50,228 nucleotides of DNA from Acinetobacter portensis (GCF_009372215.1 NZ_LWRV01000094.1:1-50228), one strand, 5' to 3'. Positions 20,327 through 29,874 are shown, numbered from the stretch's first letter. Notes: a model not told the origin generated them from the letters alone. Numbers and translations are program-made.

Positions 20327-22030
20327 ATGTCTAAAACTCTAATTAAACAAAGACCATTACTTACGCGCCCTGAAAATATTCAGGGCGTGCTTCCATTTGT
20401 CGCTGAAATTTTGGCGCGACGTGGTGTTGAATCTGAACAAGAGCTTGAATTAAAACTCAAAAATTTACTTGCTCCAACCATGAAGGGTTTAGATCAAGCC
20501 ATTCAAATTATTGATGAAGCCATTGATCAACAACAAAAAATTGTAATTGTGGGCGATTATGATGCCGATGGTGCAACAAGCACAGCATTAATGATTTTAG
20601 CCCTTAAAGAAATGAATGCAGATGTTCATTACTTGGTGCCCGACCGTTTTAAATATGGCTATGGTTTAACGCCTGCCATAGCAGATTTAGCATTTACAAG
20701 TTATACGCCAGATCTATTAATAACTGTAGATAACGGCATTTCAAGCCATGCAGGGGTCGAGCAAGCTCAAGCACATGGCATGAAAGTGGTGATTACAGAT
20801 CATCATTTAACCACCAAAGAAACGCCAAAAGCAGAGGCTGTGGTCAATCCCAATCAATTGGGTTGTGAGTTCCCAAGTAAAGCCTTGGCAGGTGTTGGCG
20901 TTGCATTTTATTTATTGGCGCATCTTTCAAGTTTCCGTGCTAAGCAAGCAAAATCATCTGCAAAAATGTCTCAGTATTTAGACCTTGTTGCGCTTGGAAC
21001 TTATGCAGATGTAGCAAGTTTAGACTATAACAATCGAATATTAGTCGATGCTGGCGTTAAACGTATTCAGCAAAATTTATGTCGACATGGAATTAGCGCC
21101 TTATTAGATATTGCAGGACGAGATCCTGCATCTTTAAAAGCACAAGATCTTGGTTTTGTCATTGGTCCACGCATTAATGCGGCAGGACGCATGGAAACCA
21201 TGGATATTGGTATTGAATGCTTACTTGCATCTGATATGCAAACTGCTTACCAATTGGCACAACAACTCAATGATTTGAATTTAGAACGTCGTCAAGTTGA
21301 AGGGCAGATCAAACAAGATGCGTTGCTCGAACTTGAAAAATTAGAACTTGATCAGAAAAATTTACCTTCAGCTTTGGTGATGTATGAAGAACATTGGCAT
21401 CAAGGTGTGATTGGTATTGTTGCAGGTAGATTGAAAGAGCAATTTCATAGACCTGCGATTGTCTTTGCTTCCGATGAAGATGGCATTCATGTTAAAGGCT
21501 CAGCACGTTCAATTGACGGTATTCACATTCGCGATGCAATTGAATTGGTTGCTGAACAACATCCACATTTAATTAGTCATTTTGGTGGACATGCAGCAGC
21601 AGCAGGCTTAACGGTAAAAAAAGAACATTTTTCTGAATTTAAAGCTGTATTTGAACAGCTTATTGCCGCTATGGATGATGAATTATTTCAAGCGGTGTTA
21701 TGGACAGATGGGGCATTACCTGCTGAAGCGATTCAATTAAATACCGTCGATTTAATTCAAAATTTAGCGCCGTGGGGGCAAAAGTTTCCATTGCCAATTT
21801 TTGAAGGTGTTTTTAAATTATTAGATTATCGTTGGCTGAAAGAAAAACATTTAAAACTTCGTTTAGCTTTAGATAATGGGCAAGTGGTCGATGCCATTGC
21901 ATTTGGCGCAAAGGATAAGTTTGAATTTGATCCAATGCTTGATTCAGTACGATTGGTGTATGAGTTAGACCGAAATGCGTTTAATGGTAATGTGAATTTA
22001 CAGCTTCGAATTATTCATTTAGAGCAATAA
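20327..22030 (+). CDS. recJ: RecJ, single-strand-specific 5'-3' exonuclease
   Basis: RecJ degrades single-stranded DNA from the 5' end in RecF-pathway recombination, mismatch repair and base-excision repair. The protein has 567 residues, like other gammaproteobacterial RecJ. DHH-superfamily motifs are complete: VGDYDADGATS near residue 76, the DNGISSHAGV segment, TDHHLTT near residue 157, and DHHA1 with HFGGHAAAAG near residue 420. A C-terminal OB-fold follows. The ATG directly follows the pdxH stop with no spacer, so it is probably translated by coupling. A terminator shared with the convergent porin gene follows. Confidence 0.97.
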   Translation: MSKTLIKQRPLLTRPENIQGVLPFVAEILARRGVESEQELELKLKNLLAPTMKGLDQAIQIIDEAIDQQQKIVIVGDYDADGATSTALMILALKEMNADVHYLVPDRFKYGYGLTPAIADLAFTSYTPDLLITVDNGISSHAGVEQAQAHGMKVVITDHHLTTKETPKAEAVVNPNQLGCEFPSKALAGVGVAFYLLAHLSSFRAKQAKSSAKMSQYLDLVALGTYADVASLDYNNRILVDAGVKRIQQNLCRHGISALLDIAGRDPASLKAQDLGFVIGPRINAAGRMETMDIGIECLLASDMQTAYQLAQQLNDLNLERRQVEGQIKQDALLELEKLELDQKNLPSALVMYEEHWHQGVIGIVAGRLKEQFHRPAIVFASDEDGIHVKGSARSIDGIHIRDAIELVAEQHPHLISHFGGHAAAAGLTVKKEHFSEFKAVFEQLIAAMDDELFQAVLWTDGALPAEAIQLNTVDLIQNLAPWGQKFPLPIFEGVFKLLDYRWLKEKHLKLRLALDNGQVVDAIAFGAKDKFEFDPMLDSVRLVYELDRNAFNGNVNLQLRIIHLEQ

Positions 22031-22059
22031 AAAAAGCCACTCATCAGAGTGGCTTTTTT
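22029..22059. terminator. Bidirectional terminator between recJ and the porin gene
   Basis: AAAAAAGCCACTC-ATCA-GAGTGGCTTTTTT, a 13-bp perfect stem with A and T runs on both sides. It serves both convergent genes. Confidence 0.93.
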
Positions 22060-22083
22060 GGGGGGAAGTAAATCTTTAAAGTC

Positions 22084-22860
22084 TTAGAAACGGTATTTAC
22101 CCGCTAAACCAAAAGATTTGTAGTCATTGTCAGCAACATCACCGAAACCAACACGACCTTCTAAACTTACTTGTGGTGTAAAGAATTTACGTGCATTGAT
22201 ACCAAATTCTTTGTTATCTGTTAAGTCATTGCTGTAATAATCTGCACCAATACTGAATGATTTGTCGATGTAGTAATCGGCAGCAAGATTGAATTCATCT
22301 AAGTCACCAAATGCTGCACCAGCTTCTAAGTTAATGTCTTTACCATTGCTTAGTGTTGTTACGTATTTAGCGCGAATAGTTGGATCTACACCGTCTTTAC
22401 GATCGTTGTCATAACCTTTAGCACCAACAGCAACTAAGAAACCAGGTGCAGGCATGTAACCAACTTCAGCGCTATATAGTGTTGTGTCATCTTTAGCGCC
22501 ATGTTTGATTTTTACATCTTGACGACCAACATTACCACTTAAATAGAAATCTGAATTTGGTACAAAATATTCAACACCAACACCGTAGTTATGGATTTTT
22601 GCATCATCTAACTTACTGTATTGATACTGAGCATTTACGTTGCTTGCACGGTCTAAATATGCAGCTTCTGCAAGTGGAGCATTACGTGTTTGAACAGGGT
22701 TAAAGTAGAAAGTACCATCTACACCATATGAACCGCTTGTGCTGCCGTGATCTGGATCGATAACACCGGCAGAAGCGCCTACTTCAGCTTGGTATGCATT
22801 TGCAGTGCCTGTAATGGCTAAAGTAGATAGTAATGCTGAGGCAATTGCTAATTTTTTCAT
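22084..22860 (-). CDS. Small outer-membrane porin, Acinetobacter Omp33-36-like family
   Basis: The 258-residue protein has a typical signal peptide (MKKLAIASALLSTLAITGTANA, then YQAEV). The rest is alternating strands with aromatic girdles, ending in KYRF, the C-terminal Phe signature of outer-membrane barrels. It shares APLAEAAYLDRASNVNAQYQY with the Omp33-36-type gene at 46794-47690, so the two are paralogues. The family is annotated as a putative general porin in Acinetobacter; the substrate is unknown. A TTGACC/TAGACT promoter lies on the minus strand at 22916-22943. It converges on recJ. Confidence 0.85.
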   Translation of the reverse strand: MKKLAIASALLSTLAITGTANAYQAEVGASAGVIDPDHGSTSGSYGVDGTFYFNPVQTRNAPLAEAAYLDRASNVNAQYQYSKLDDAKIHNYGVGVEYFVPNSDFYLSGNVGRQDVKIKHGAKDDTTLYSAEVGYMPAPGFLVAVGAKGYDNDRKDGVDPTIRAKYVTTLSNGKDINLEAGAAFGDLDEFNLAADYYIDKSFSIGADYYSNDLTDNKEFGINARKFFTPQVSLEGRVGFGDVADNDYKSFGLAGKYRF

Positions 22861-23276
22861 GGATTGTACCCCTATCTTGTTAACTTGAATTTATACATTT
22901 TTTGTTACAAGTTTTAGTCTAGAGAAAAATGTAGAGTGGTCAATGAAGAGAAAGTTACAGCAATGTAAGTCTCGTAATGTTGTGTAATTTTAAAATTATA
23001 ATTACTTGAATAATATAGTGAAATTATTATTGATTTTTTTACCTAATATTTGAATATAAATATAGAAATCACTAGTCTGATTAAAAAATAAACATGATAT
23101 TTTGAGTCATCAATGAAAATTTTGTTTGAAAAAACCAATTTTAAATCATTTATAAATGCATTTTTCTTTTAAAGAATAAGCTCAAGTCGGGTAAAACATT
23201 TAAGTTCAAAACGGAGTATTGGGTATGTGATATAATTTGACGCTATTTTGAATGTTTTAAATTGCGAGTACTTCAC
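22861..23276. other. Divergent control region between the porin gene and prfB (416 bases)
   Basis: No gene is seen. The left side holds the minus-strand porin promoter. The right side holds TGATATAAT (23228-23236), an extended -10 element for prfB, about 40 bases before its GTG start. The middle (22960-23200) is AT-rich with no clear structure. Confidence 0.6.
22916..22943 (-). promoter_or_regulatory. Promoter of the small porin gene
   Basis: On the minus strand TTGACC (22943-22938), a 16-base spacer and TAGACT (22921-22916). The layout matches the spacing of the omp33-36 promoter. Confidence 0.55.
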
Positions 23277-24372
23277 GTGGAAATTAATCCTTATCTAAAC
23301 CAATTAAAAGACTTAGGCGAACGTGGTCAAACACTACGGGGGTATCTTTGACTACGATCTGAAAAAAGAGCGTTTAGAAGAAGTTCTCCGTGAATTAGAA
23401 GATCCAACAATTTGGAATGATCAAAGTCGTGCTCAAGCAATGGCCAAAGAAAAAGGTGAGCTTGAAAACGTATTAAATGTCCTCGAAGGTCTATCTACAC
23501 AATTAGAAGATGCGCAAGCATTACTCGATTTAGCTGTTGAAGCAGATGATGAGAGCTTACTTGTAGATGTACAAGCAGAATTAGATGTTTCTGAAGCAGA
23601 ACTTGCTAAGTTAGAATTCCGTCGTATGTTCAGCAACCCAATGGATCCGAACCCATGTTATGTGGAAATTCAAGCGGGTTCAGGTGGTACAGAGGCTCAA
23701 GATTGGGCATCTATGCTACTTCGTATGTATATGCGTTGGATTGAACGTCATGGCTTTAAAGCAGAATTGATGGAAGAGTCTGATGGTGATGTTGCAGGTA
23801 TTAAATCTGCGACCATTCGCGTAGAAGGCGAGTATGCATACGGTTGGTTACGTACAGAGTCAGGTGTTCATCGTTTAGTTCGTAAATCACCATTTGACTC
23901 GGGTAACCGTCGTCATACATCTTTCTCGGCAGTATTCGTATCGCCTGAAATTGATGACAACATTGAAATTGAAATCAACCCTGCGGATGTTCGTACAGAT
24001 ACTTACCGTGCATCGGGCGCGGGTGGTCAGCACATTAACAAAACCGATTCTGCAGTACGTTTAACGCATGCACCAACAGGTATTGTGGTGGCTTGTCAGA
24101 ACCAACGTTCTCAACATGCTAACCGTGACCATGCTTGGAAACAGTTACGTGCAAAATTATATGAATTGGAAATGAAAAAACGTAATGATGCCGCTCAAGC
24201 GCTTGAAGATACTAAGTCTGATATTGGCTGGGGCAGTCAAATTCGTTCATACGTTTTAGATGATTCGCGTATTAAAGACTTACGTACAAGTGTTGAAAGT
24301 TCTAACACAGGTGCTGTGCTTGATGGTGATTTAGATAAATTTATTGAAGCGAGCTTAAAGCAAGGCTTATAA
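23277..24372 (+). CDS. prfB: PrfB, peptide chain release factor 2, made by programmed +1 frameshift
   Basis: RF2 releases peptides at UGA and UAA. Translation starts at GTG 23277 and reads 24 codons to CTT followed by an in-frame TGA (23349-23351). A +1 shift continues at GAC 23350, giving 364 residues, as in E. coli (365). After the shift the reading is [12 protein letters not shown]. Domain 2 carries the UGA-recognition SPF motif ([11 protein letters not shown]), and the peptidyl-transferase motif GGQ lies in [12 protein letters not shown]. The residue before SGAGG is Ala; E. coli K-12 has an unusual Thr there. lysS does not follow, unlike in E. coli. Confidence 0.97.
23337..23352 (+). promoter_or_regulatory. 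prfB autoregulatory +1 frameshift site
   Basis: The sequence CGGGGGTATCTTTGAC has an SD-like GGGGG three bases before the slippery CTT-T, with the UGA stop in the zero frame and C after it. When RF2 is scarce, UGA is read slowly and ribosomes shift. It is almost identical to the E. coli site. Confidence 0.95.
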
Positions 24373-24420
24373 ATTTTATTCGTTAAAACAAAGCTCAATT
24401 GAGTATTTTTCATTAAATCG

Positions 24421-24456
24421 TAAAAAATCGATATTAATATCGTAAAAATACGATAT
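24421..24456. promoter_or_regulatory. Probable ArsR-family operator array before the regulator gene
   Basis: Two perfect palindromes overlap: CGATATTAATATCG (24429-24442) and ATATCGTA-AAAA-TACGATAT (24437-24456). A further ATCGTA half-site lies just upstream. They sit 50-80 bases before the regulator start and next to TATATTATAT, a possible -10. Position and symmetry fit autorepression. Confidence 0.6.
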
Positions 24457-24508
24457 ATTATATGCAAAGATGCTGAATTGAGCTTTATTCATTTAAAGTG
24501 TCTGAATT

Positions 24509-24808
24509 ATGGATATAGATTTAATTTTTAAGGCCCTTGCCAATCCTACACGTCGTCAAATTTTAGAATGGTTAAAAACACCTGAGAAATTTTTGTCGAG
24601 TGATGAATGTGGTGGTTTTAAACGTGGCGTATGTGCGGGTCAAATTGAAAACTTAGGTCAAGTTTCTCAATCGACCATGTCGAACCACTTATCTATATTG
24701 CAACAGGCAGGTTTAATTAAAGCTGAAAAATATGGGCAATGGTCTTATTTTTCACGTAATGAAGAATTAATTCAGCAATATATCGAACAATTAAAGCATT
24801 CACTTTAA
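24509..24808 (+). CDS. ArsR/SmtB-family repressor
   Basis: The 99-residue protein is a winged helix-turn-helix. It has the family opening IFKALANPTRRQILEWL, a recognition helix in VSQSTMSNHLSILQQAGLI, and the wing KAEKYGQWSYFSRNEE. Two cysteines, in DECGGFKRGVCAGQI, lie in the insert before the recognition helix. They are not the CxC of arsenic sensors, but could sense thiol-reactive or electrophilic compounds (inference). The reductase gene follows directly with its start a few bases after this stop, so the regulator probably controls itself and that enzyme through the palindromes upstream. Confidence 0.88.
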   Translation: MDIDLIFKALANPTRRQILEWLKTPEKFLSSDECGGFKRGVCAGQIENLGQVSQSTMSNHLSILQQAGLIKAEKYGQWSYFSRNEELIQQYIEQLKHSL

Positions 24809-24830
24809 TAACGTGAATAATGAGGCGAAT

Positions 24831-25895
24831 ATGGCTGACTTAGGCTCTCCTGTACAATTTGGTAATTTAAAACTTAAAAATCGTGTCGTAATGGCGCCTT
24901 TAACACGAAGCCGTGCAACAGATGATCGTGTACCAACGGCAATGATGGCGGAGTACTACGCACAACGCGCGAGTGCAGGTTTAATCATTTCTGAAGCAAC
25001 AGTAATTGCTGAAGATGCTAATGGTTATTTAAATACACCGGGGCTTTTCACAGATGCTCAAGTTGAAGGTTGGAAGCAGGTTACTTCAGCTGTTCATGAA
25101 AAAGATGGCTTAATTGTTGCTCAATTATGGCATGTGGGTCGTGTATCTGACCCTGAATTATTGAATGGTCAAACACCTGTTTCTGCAAGTAATGTTCAGC
25201 AAGCAGGTCAGGTAAGTTTATTGCGTCCAAAACGTGATTATGTTGTGCCTCGTCCACTCGAAATTTCAGAAATTCATTCAATTACAGAACAATTCAAGCA
25301 AGCGGCAATTCGTGCTAAAGAAGCAGGATTTGACGGTGTTGAATTACATGCTGCAAATGGTTATTTAATCGATCAATTTCTACAAACTAAAACCAATAAA
25401 CGTGATGATGAATACGGTGGTTCAGTTGAAAATCGTGCACGTTTCTTATTAGAAGTTGTCGATGTTTTAATTGAAGTTTGGGGCGCAGGCCGAGTGGGTG
25501 TGCATTTGGCTCCGCGTGGTGATGAGCACGATATGGGCGATGATGCTCCACGTGAAACTTTCGGCTATGCAATGGAAGAACTTGGCAAACGTCATATTGC
25601 TTTCTTCTTCACCCGCGAATATTTAGCAGAAGACAGTATTTCTGAATATATGAAACAGCGTTCAGGCAATGTTCCATATATTGCAAATATGCGTTTAAGT
25701 CGTGAAGATGCAATTGAGCTATTGGCATCGGGTAAAGCGGATGCAGTTTCATTTGGTAAAGCTTATATTGCAAACCCAGATTTATTTGAACGTTTAGTTG
25801 ATAATTCACCTTTAAATGAATTGAAGTTCGAAAATATGATTGGGACAAATGTGGCAGAAGGGTATATTGATTATCCTGCATTAAATAAAGCATAA
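24831..25895 (+). CDS. Old Yellow Enzyme-family ene-reductase (NemA-like)
   Basis: This FMN-dependent TIM-barrel enzyme reduces activated C=C bonds or nitro groups with NAD(P)H. I choose the ATG at 24831 (MADLGSPVQFGNLKL, 354 residues) because TGAGG lies just before it; a GTG at 24813 would add six residues. Family motifs are in order: VVMAPLTRSRA, the AQLWHVGRVS segment, the ligand-binding pair in ELHAANGYLIDQFL, and the FMN-phosphate region ADAVSFGKAYIANPDL. It is co-transcribed with an ArsR repressor, as in nemRA-like detoxification units, though NemR itself is TetR-type. The natural substrate is unknown. Confidence 0.92.
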   Translation: MADLGSPVQFGNLKLKNRVVMAPLTRSRATDDRVPTAMMAEYYAQRASAGLIISEATVIAEDANGYLNTPGLFTDAQVEGWKQVTSAVHEKDGLIVAQLWHVGRVSDPELLNGQTPVSASNVQQAGQVSLLRPKRDYVVPRPLEISEIHSITEQFKQAAIRAKEAGFDGVELHAANGYLIDQFLQTKTNKRDDEYGGSVENRARFLLEVVDVLIEVWGAGRVGVHLAPRGDEHDMGDDAPRETFGYAMEELGKRHIAFFFTREYLAEDSISEYMKQRSGNVPYIANMRLSREDAIELLASGKADAVSFGKAYIANPDLFERLVDNSPLNELKFENMIGTNVAEGYIDYPALNKA

Positions 25896-25921
25896 GTCTT
25901 TACATAATAAAGTAATTCTAA

Positions 25922-25960
25922 AGAGCCACATTGATTAACAAGTGAATGTGGCTCTGTTAT
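25922..25960 (+). terminator. Terminator after the ene-reductase gene
   Basis: AGAGCCACATT / AATGTGGCTCT, an 11-bp perfect stem with a 12-base loop, then GTTATATTTT. The T tail is weak. Confidence 0.65.
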
Positions 25961-25993
25961 ATTTTAAGTTAACCCTCTTTTAAGGCGATACAT

Positions 25994-27274
25994 TTGGCTA
26001 CTCCATTTTGGTATAACGCAGCACTTTCACTTTTAAAACCAGTCTATAAATGGAAAATTAAAAAGCGTGCAGATAGTACTGAACAATTACAACAGGAGTT
26101 GCTAGAGCGTTTTGGTCCTTTTCAAAATCCTAAAAATTTAGATGCCATTTGGTTTCATGTGGTATCCGTTGGTGAAACCAATGCAGCACAGCCACTCATT
26201 GAGCATTATCTTAAAAAGGGTCATCCTGTATTGGTGACCAACACCACGAAAACAGGTCAGGCACGTGCAAAATCATTATTTTTAAAAGCACCTTATTTAG
26301 ATTTATTTCAGGCGGTGTATTTACCTGCCGATCAAAAATATTTAATTGAAGAGTTTTTTCAGTTGTATCAACCTAAATTATTGGCTTTGGTTGAAACTGA
26401 ATTATGGCCAAATTTAATGGATCAAGCACATGAATTTAATGTGCCATGTATTTTAATTAATGCACGTCTTTCAGAAAAATCGGCTAAAGGTTATGGAAAA
26501 GTTCCAAGCTTAACCAAGCCAATGTTAAGTGGTTTAAATCAGTTATTAGCGCAAGATCAAGCATCTTTAGATCGATTTATTGCTTTGGGTGCAAATACTG
26601 AACATAGTCAGGTTGTAGGTAGTATTAAATTTGATATTACTGCGCCTATTTCTTTTATTGAAAAGGCTGCAAACTTAAAACAAGATTGGCAATTAGATTC
26701 ACGTAGAATTATCACCATTGCAAGTACACATGCGCCTGAAGAAACCAATATTTTAGCGGCTTTAAAACCATTTTTAGCGCAATATCCTGAACTTTTATGC
26801 ATTGTTGTGCCACGCCACCCTGAACGTTTCGATGAAGTATTTGAGGCAAGTCAAAGTTTAGGATTAAACACACAGCGTCGTAGTTTAGGTGAAAGCATCC
26901 AAGCAGATACGCAAGTATATTTAGCAGATAGCATGGGTGAAATGTGGCTTTGGTATGCCATGAGTCAAGCTTGTTTTGTGGGTGGCTCTTTGAATGAACC
27001 GGGTGGTGGTCACAATATTTTAGAACCTCTTGCTTTGAATGTTCCGACAGTTTTAGGTAAAAACTATTTTAATTTTCAAAGCATTGTCGATGAATTCATT
27101 GAAGCATCGGCCATTAAAATTGCGACAACGGCTGAAGAAGCAGCTCAAGATTTGGTGCAATTGACTTTCGATTCTGCATTGGTTGAACAACTGAATTTAA
27201 ATGCTGAACAGATTATGCAAAAGAATAAGGGTTCATTAGAAAAGCATATTCAAGCCATCGATCAATATTTATAA
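25994..27274 (+). CDS. waaA: WaaA (KdtA), Kdo transferase
   Basis: WaaA adds Kdo sugars to lipid IVA in lipooligosaccharide core synthesis, at the inner membrane. The 426-residue protein starts MATPFWYN, matching Acinetobacter WaaA, which forces a TTG start at 25994; AAGG lies eight bases upstream. The general base is probably E61 in WFHVVSVGE. Further family features are VLVTNTTKTGQARA, LVETELWPNL and the GT-B C-terminal segment GGSLNEPGGGHNILEP. A hydrophobic N-terminal anchor is weak. rsmE follows after 41 bases and may be co-transcribed. Confidence 0.95.
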   Translation: MATPFWYNAALSLLKPVYKWKIKKRADSTEQLQQELLERFGPFQNPKNLDAIWFHVVSVGETNAAQPLIEHYLKKGHPVLVTNTTKTGQARAKSLFLKAPYLDLFQAVYLPADQKYLIEEFFQLYQPKLLALVETELWPNLMDQAHEFNVPCILINARLSEKSAKGYGKVPSLTKPMLSGLNQLLAQDQASLDRFIALGANTEHSQVVGSIKFDITAPISFIEKAANLKQDWQLDSRRIITIASTHAPEETNILAALKPFLAQYPELLCIVVPRHPERFDEVFEASQSLGLNTQRRSLGESIQADTQVYLADSMGEMWLWYAMSQACFVGGSLNEPGGGHNILEPLALNVPTVLGKNYFNFQSIVDEFIEASAIKIATTAEEAAQDLVQLTFDSALVEQLNLNAEQIMQKNKGSLEKHIQAIDQYL

Positions 27275-27315
27275 ATGTTGCCCACTTATATCTCCTATTT
27301 TAGTTTTAAGATTTT

Positions 27316-28026
27316 ATGAATATAGTTTTAGTCGATGAGCGACAAACGCAAGCAGATGTTTGGAAAATTACATCAAAACGTCAGCTTGAGCATCTTCATA
27401 CGCATTTGGAAGTGAAAATTGGAGATACCTTAAAAGTTGGTATTCTTCAAGGAAAGCGTTACCTCACTGAAATTGTAGAGATCTCTGAAAATTCAATTTC
27501 GATTAAACCATTACATGAAGAAACGGTTCCGGAAAAATTAGCTGTCACCTTAATTGTTGCAATGCCACGTCCAAAAGTTTTACGACGTTTAATTATGGAT
27601 AGTGTGACTTTAGGTGTTGAAAAAATCATTTTATTGCATAGTTATCGTGTAGATAAAAGTTATTGGCAAACGCCATTTTTACAACAGCTTGATCATTATA
27701 TTGCTTTAGGATTAGAACAAGCAGGCGATACCATTGCACCAAAAATAGAAATCTATAAGCGTTTTAAACCTTTTGTGGAAGATATTTTACCTACACTTAT
27801 TTCAGATGAATGTCCTGCATTTGTGGCACATCCTTATGTGGAAGATAAAATGCCATCGGCTATTTCACAACGATGTACGATTGTGATTGGTCCCGAGGGT
27901 GGTTTTATTCCTTATGAGATTGATTTACTCATAAAAAACGGCTGCCAAGCAGTAAGCTTAGGCAACCGAATTATTCGAACTGAAACAGTAATTCCTTATG
28001 TTTTAGGTAGACTGTTTAGTTCATAA
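27316..28026 (+). CDS. rsmE: RsmE, 16S rRNA (m3U1498) methyltransferase
   Basis: RsmE methylates N3 of U1498 in 16S rRNA using S-adenosylmethionine. The protein has 236 residues. The N-terminal PUA-like domain (HLEVKIGDTLKVGILQGKRY) is followed by a SPOUT methyltransferase domain with the knot motifs VIGPEGGFIPYEIDLL and VSLGNRIIRTETVIPYVLGRL. The start has only a poor ribosome site (TTTTAAG). It lies just after waaA, and its stop is two bases from the stop of the convergent MscS gene, with no terminator visible between them. Confidence 0.96.
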   Translation: MNIVLVDERQTQADVWKITSKRQLEHLHTHLEVKIGDTLKVGILQGKRYLTEIVEISENSISIKPLHEETVPEKLAVTLIVAMPRPKVLRRLIMDSVTLGVEKIILLHSYRVDKSYWQTPFLQQLDHYIALGLEQAGDTIAPKIEIYKRFKPFVEDILPTLISDECPAFVAHPYVEDKMPSAISQRCTIVIGPEGGFIPYEIDLLIKNGCQAVSLGNRIIRTETVIPYVLGRLFSS

Positions 28027-28028
28027 GC

Positions 28029-28985
28029 TTATTCAGGGATTACAGATGCACCACGATGCACTTTCACTTCCTGAATAGGGTATGGAATGTTGATGTCATG
28101 TTGAGCAAAACCATCAATAATATGTTCTTGAACATGACTAATTGAGTTTGCAATTGTTGTTTCCGTGGTATTTACCCACCAACGAACAGTTAAGTTAATT
28201 GAGAAGTCTGCAAGTGAAGAGACATTCACACTGAAGCCTGGTTGGCTTAAAATAGACGTATCACGGTCTAATATATTTAAAATAATTTCACGTGCTTTTT
28301 GAATATCGTCCTCATAGCCAATGCCAACAATAAATTCACAACGACGACGTGTATAAGCTGTATTTACAGTAACTGCACTGGTATAAACCGTTGCGTTCGG
28401 AATAACGATTCGACGACCATCTGGTGAGCGTAAGAAAGTTGCACGAATTTGAATATCTTCAACCGTACCTTCCATACCTGAAACAATAATGTCATCGCCA
28501 ATTTTAAACGGTTCGCCAAGTAAAATAAGAATACCTGACAATAAGTTCTGGAAGATGTCTTTGAATGCAAAACCGATTGCAACAGAACCAACCCCTAAGG
28601 CACTCATGAGCTGTCCAGGCGTAAAGCCAGGAATGGCAATGACCATTGCAATCAAGAAACCAATGAAAATAATAGCTGAACTACCAACACGGTTTAAAAC
28701 TAGGACTAAATTTTGTTTTGTGTATGAACGATCTGAAAGGGCTTTACGTACAAAAAATTTAAATACTTTGGACAACAAATAGAAAATGCTAAAAACAATT
28801 AAAGCGATACAAATATAAGGTAGGCGTTCCCAAAAACCATCCATAAACTTATCGATGGTTGAGTAGGCATCATTATATTTAGCAGTATGTGCAATGACAG
28901 TTTGAGCAGTTTTTTCTGTTGCTTCGTGCAAAAGATCCGTTGTACCTTGAGTGACTTCGCTCAAGGTGGTTTGTTGTCCAGGCAC
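28029..28985 (-). CDS. MscS-family small mechanosensitive channel
   Basis: The 318-residue inner-membrane protein opens under membrane tension to release solutes in hypo-osmotic shock. It has an N-terminal tail, three membrane segments, the pore helix with its Gly/Ala pattern (GVGSVAIGFAFKDIFQNLLSGILILL), then the beta and alpha/beta cytoplasmic domains (FKIGDDIIVSGMEGTVEDIQIRAT). This matches E. coli MscS (286 residues) with a longer N-terminus. The start is GTG at 28985 with GGAAAG upstream. It is convergent with rsmE and upstream of nothing on its strand, so it is probably monocistronic. Confidence 0.93.
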   Translation of the reverse strand: MPGQQTTLSEVTQGTTDLLHEATEKTAQTVIAHTAKYNDAYSTIDKFMDGFWERLPYICIALIVFSIFYLLSKVFKFFVRKALSDRSYTKQNLVLVLNRVGSSAIIFIGFLIAMVIAIPGFTPGQLMSALGVGSVAIGFAFKDIFQNLLSGILILLGEPFKIGDDIIVSGMEGTVEDIQIRATFLRSPDGRRIVIPNATVYTSAVTVNTAYTRRRCEFIVGIGYEDDIQKAREIILNILDRDTSILSQPGFSVNVSSLADFSINLTVRWWVNTTETTIANSISHVQEHIIDGFAQHDINIPYPIQEVKVHRGASVIPE

Positions 28986-29095
28986 AGGCTTTCCAATTGA
29001 TTCAAATTGGCTCTATTTTGCCTTAAATTTATATAATATTTAATAACTAAATTTTTACTGCATGTATTGTTTTGTCAAAAAGTTAGAGCATTTGT

Positions 29096-29683
29096 TTAAA
29101 AATAATCCGTACTTTTTTCAAGGATTTCAGTTGGTGTTTCTAATTGCCCTGAACCCATCATGTAAGACACGATACTCCCTGTTCCCAATACAGACAAAAT
29201 AGTCACAATAATCATGAGCCACGCTAAAATCTTTTCCCAAACAGCACTTATGCGTTGAGGACCGTATTGATTCGGACCTTGTGTACCTGAACCTAACAGT
29301 AAATAGAAAAATACAAAGAGATTCACCAGTGGCAAGATCAATAACAATATTAACCAACCTGAATGATTCATGTCATGGAAGCGACGTATTTGAATCACAA
29401 TATTAAAATAAATATATAAAATCGAAATGATGAGAAAGCCTAATCCACCTAGTCCTGTTAAGGTATCAATAAAGTGTGAATCTAAAGATTGCGTACTTAA
29501 ATTGAAAATGCCTAAAGTTAGGCTTAGTGCAATTACTGCAAAAAATGCAATTAAATTTAGAAACCCGTACCAAGCGATATAACTTAAACGTCCAAAACGA
29601 CCGCTTAAAGACAGAGGATTGTCTGGTGGTTGAGCTTGCGTTTGTTGGCGTGAAAAGAAGTTGGATGATTGGTTTGGATTCAT
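29096..29683 (-). CDS. DUF805 membrane protein
   Basis: The protein has 195 residues from the ATG at 29683; an in-frame TTG at 29713 would add ten. After a polar Gln/Ser-rich head come the DUF805 features: LSGRFGRLSYIAWYGFLN, a first pair of membrane segments, the family motif IRRFHDMNHSGWLILLLILP, and GTQGPNQYG. A further C-terminal membrane helix follows. The function of the family is not known. It is transcribed divergently from acs, with 250 or more bases between. Confidence 0.85.
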   Translation of the reverse strand: MNPNQSSNFFSRQQTQAQPPDNPLSLSGRFGRLSYIAWYGFLNLIAFFAVIALSLTLGIFNLSTQSLDSHFIDTLTGLGGLGFLIISILYIYFNIVIQIRRFHDMNHSGWLILLLILPLVNLFVFFYLLLGSGTQGPNQYGPQRISAVWEKILAWLMIIVTILSVLGTGSIVSYMMGSGQLETPTEILEKSTDYF

Positions 29684-29874
29684 GGATTTACCCAAGTCAT
29701 AAAGAAGAGGCAATATTTAGATCATTGATCATCTGAATATCTGCGTGAATTATAAAGTGAATTAAACAGATCAGATAGAAAAATACAAAACTCAATTCAT
29801 TTAAATTGTAATTTGATCAAGAGAGTTGTAGAAATATTATACGACCAAAGCATCATTGAGTTGTTTGAAAAATA

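Noticed and set aside
23349..23351. In-frame stop in prfB as a sign of a pseudogene
   Set aside because: It is the conserved autoregulatory frameshift site of RF2, with all its elements.
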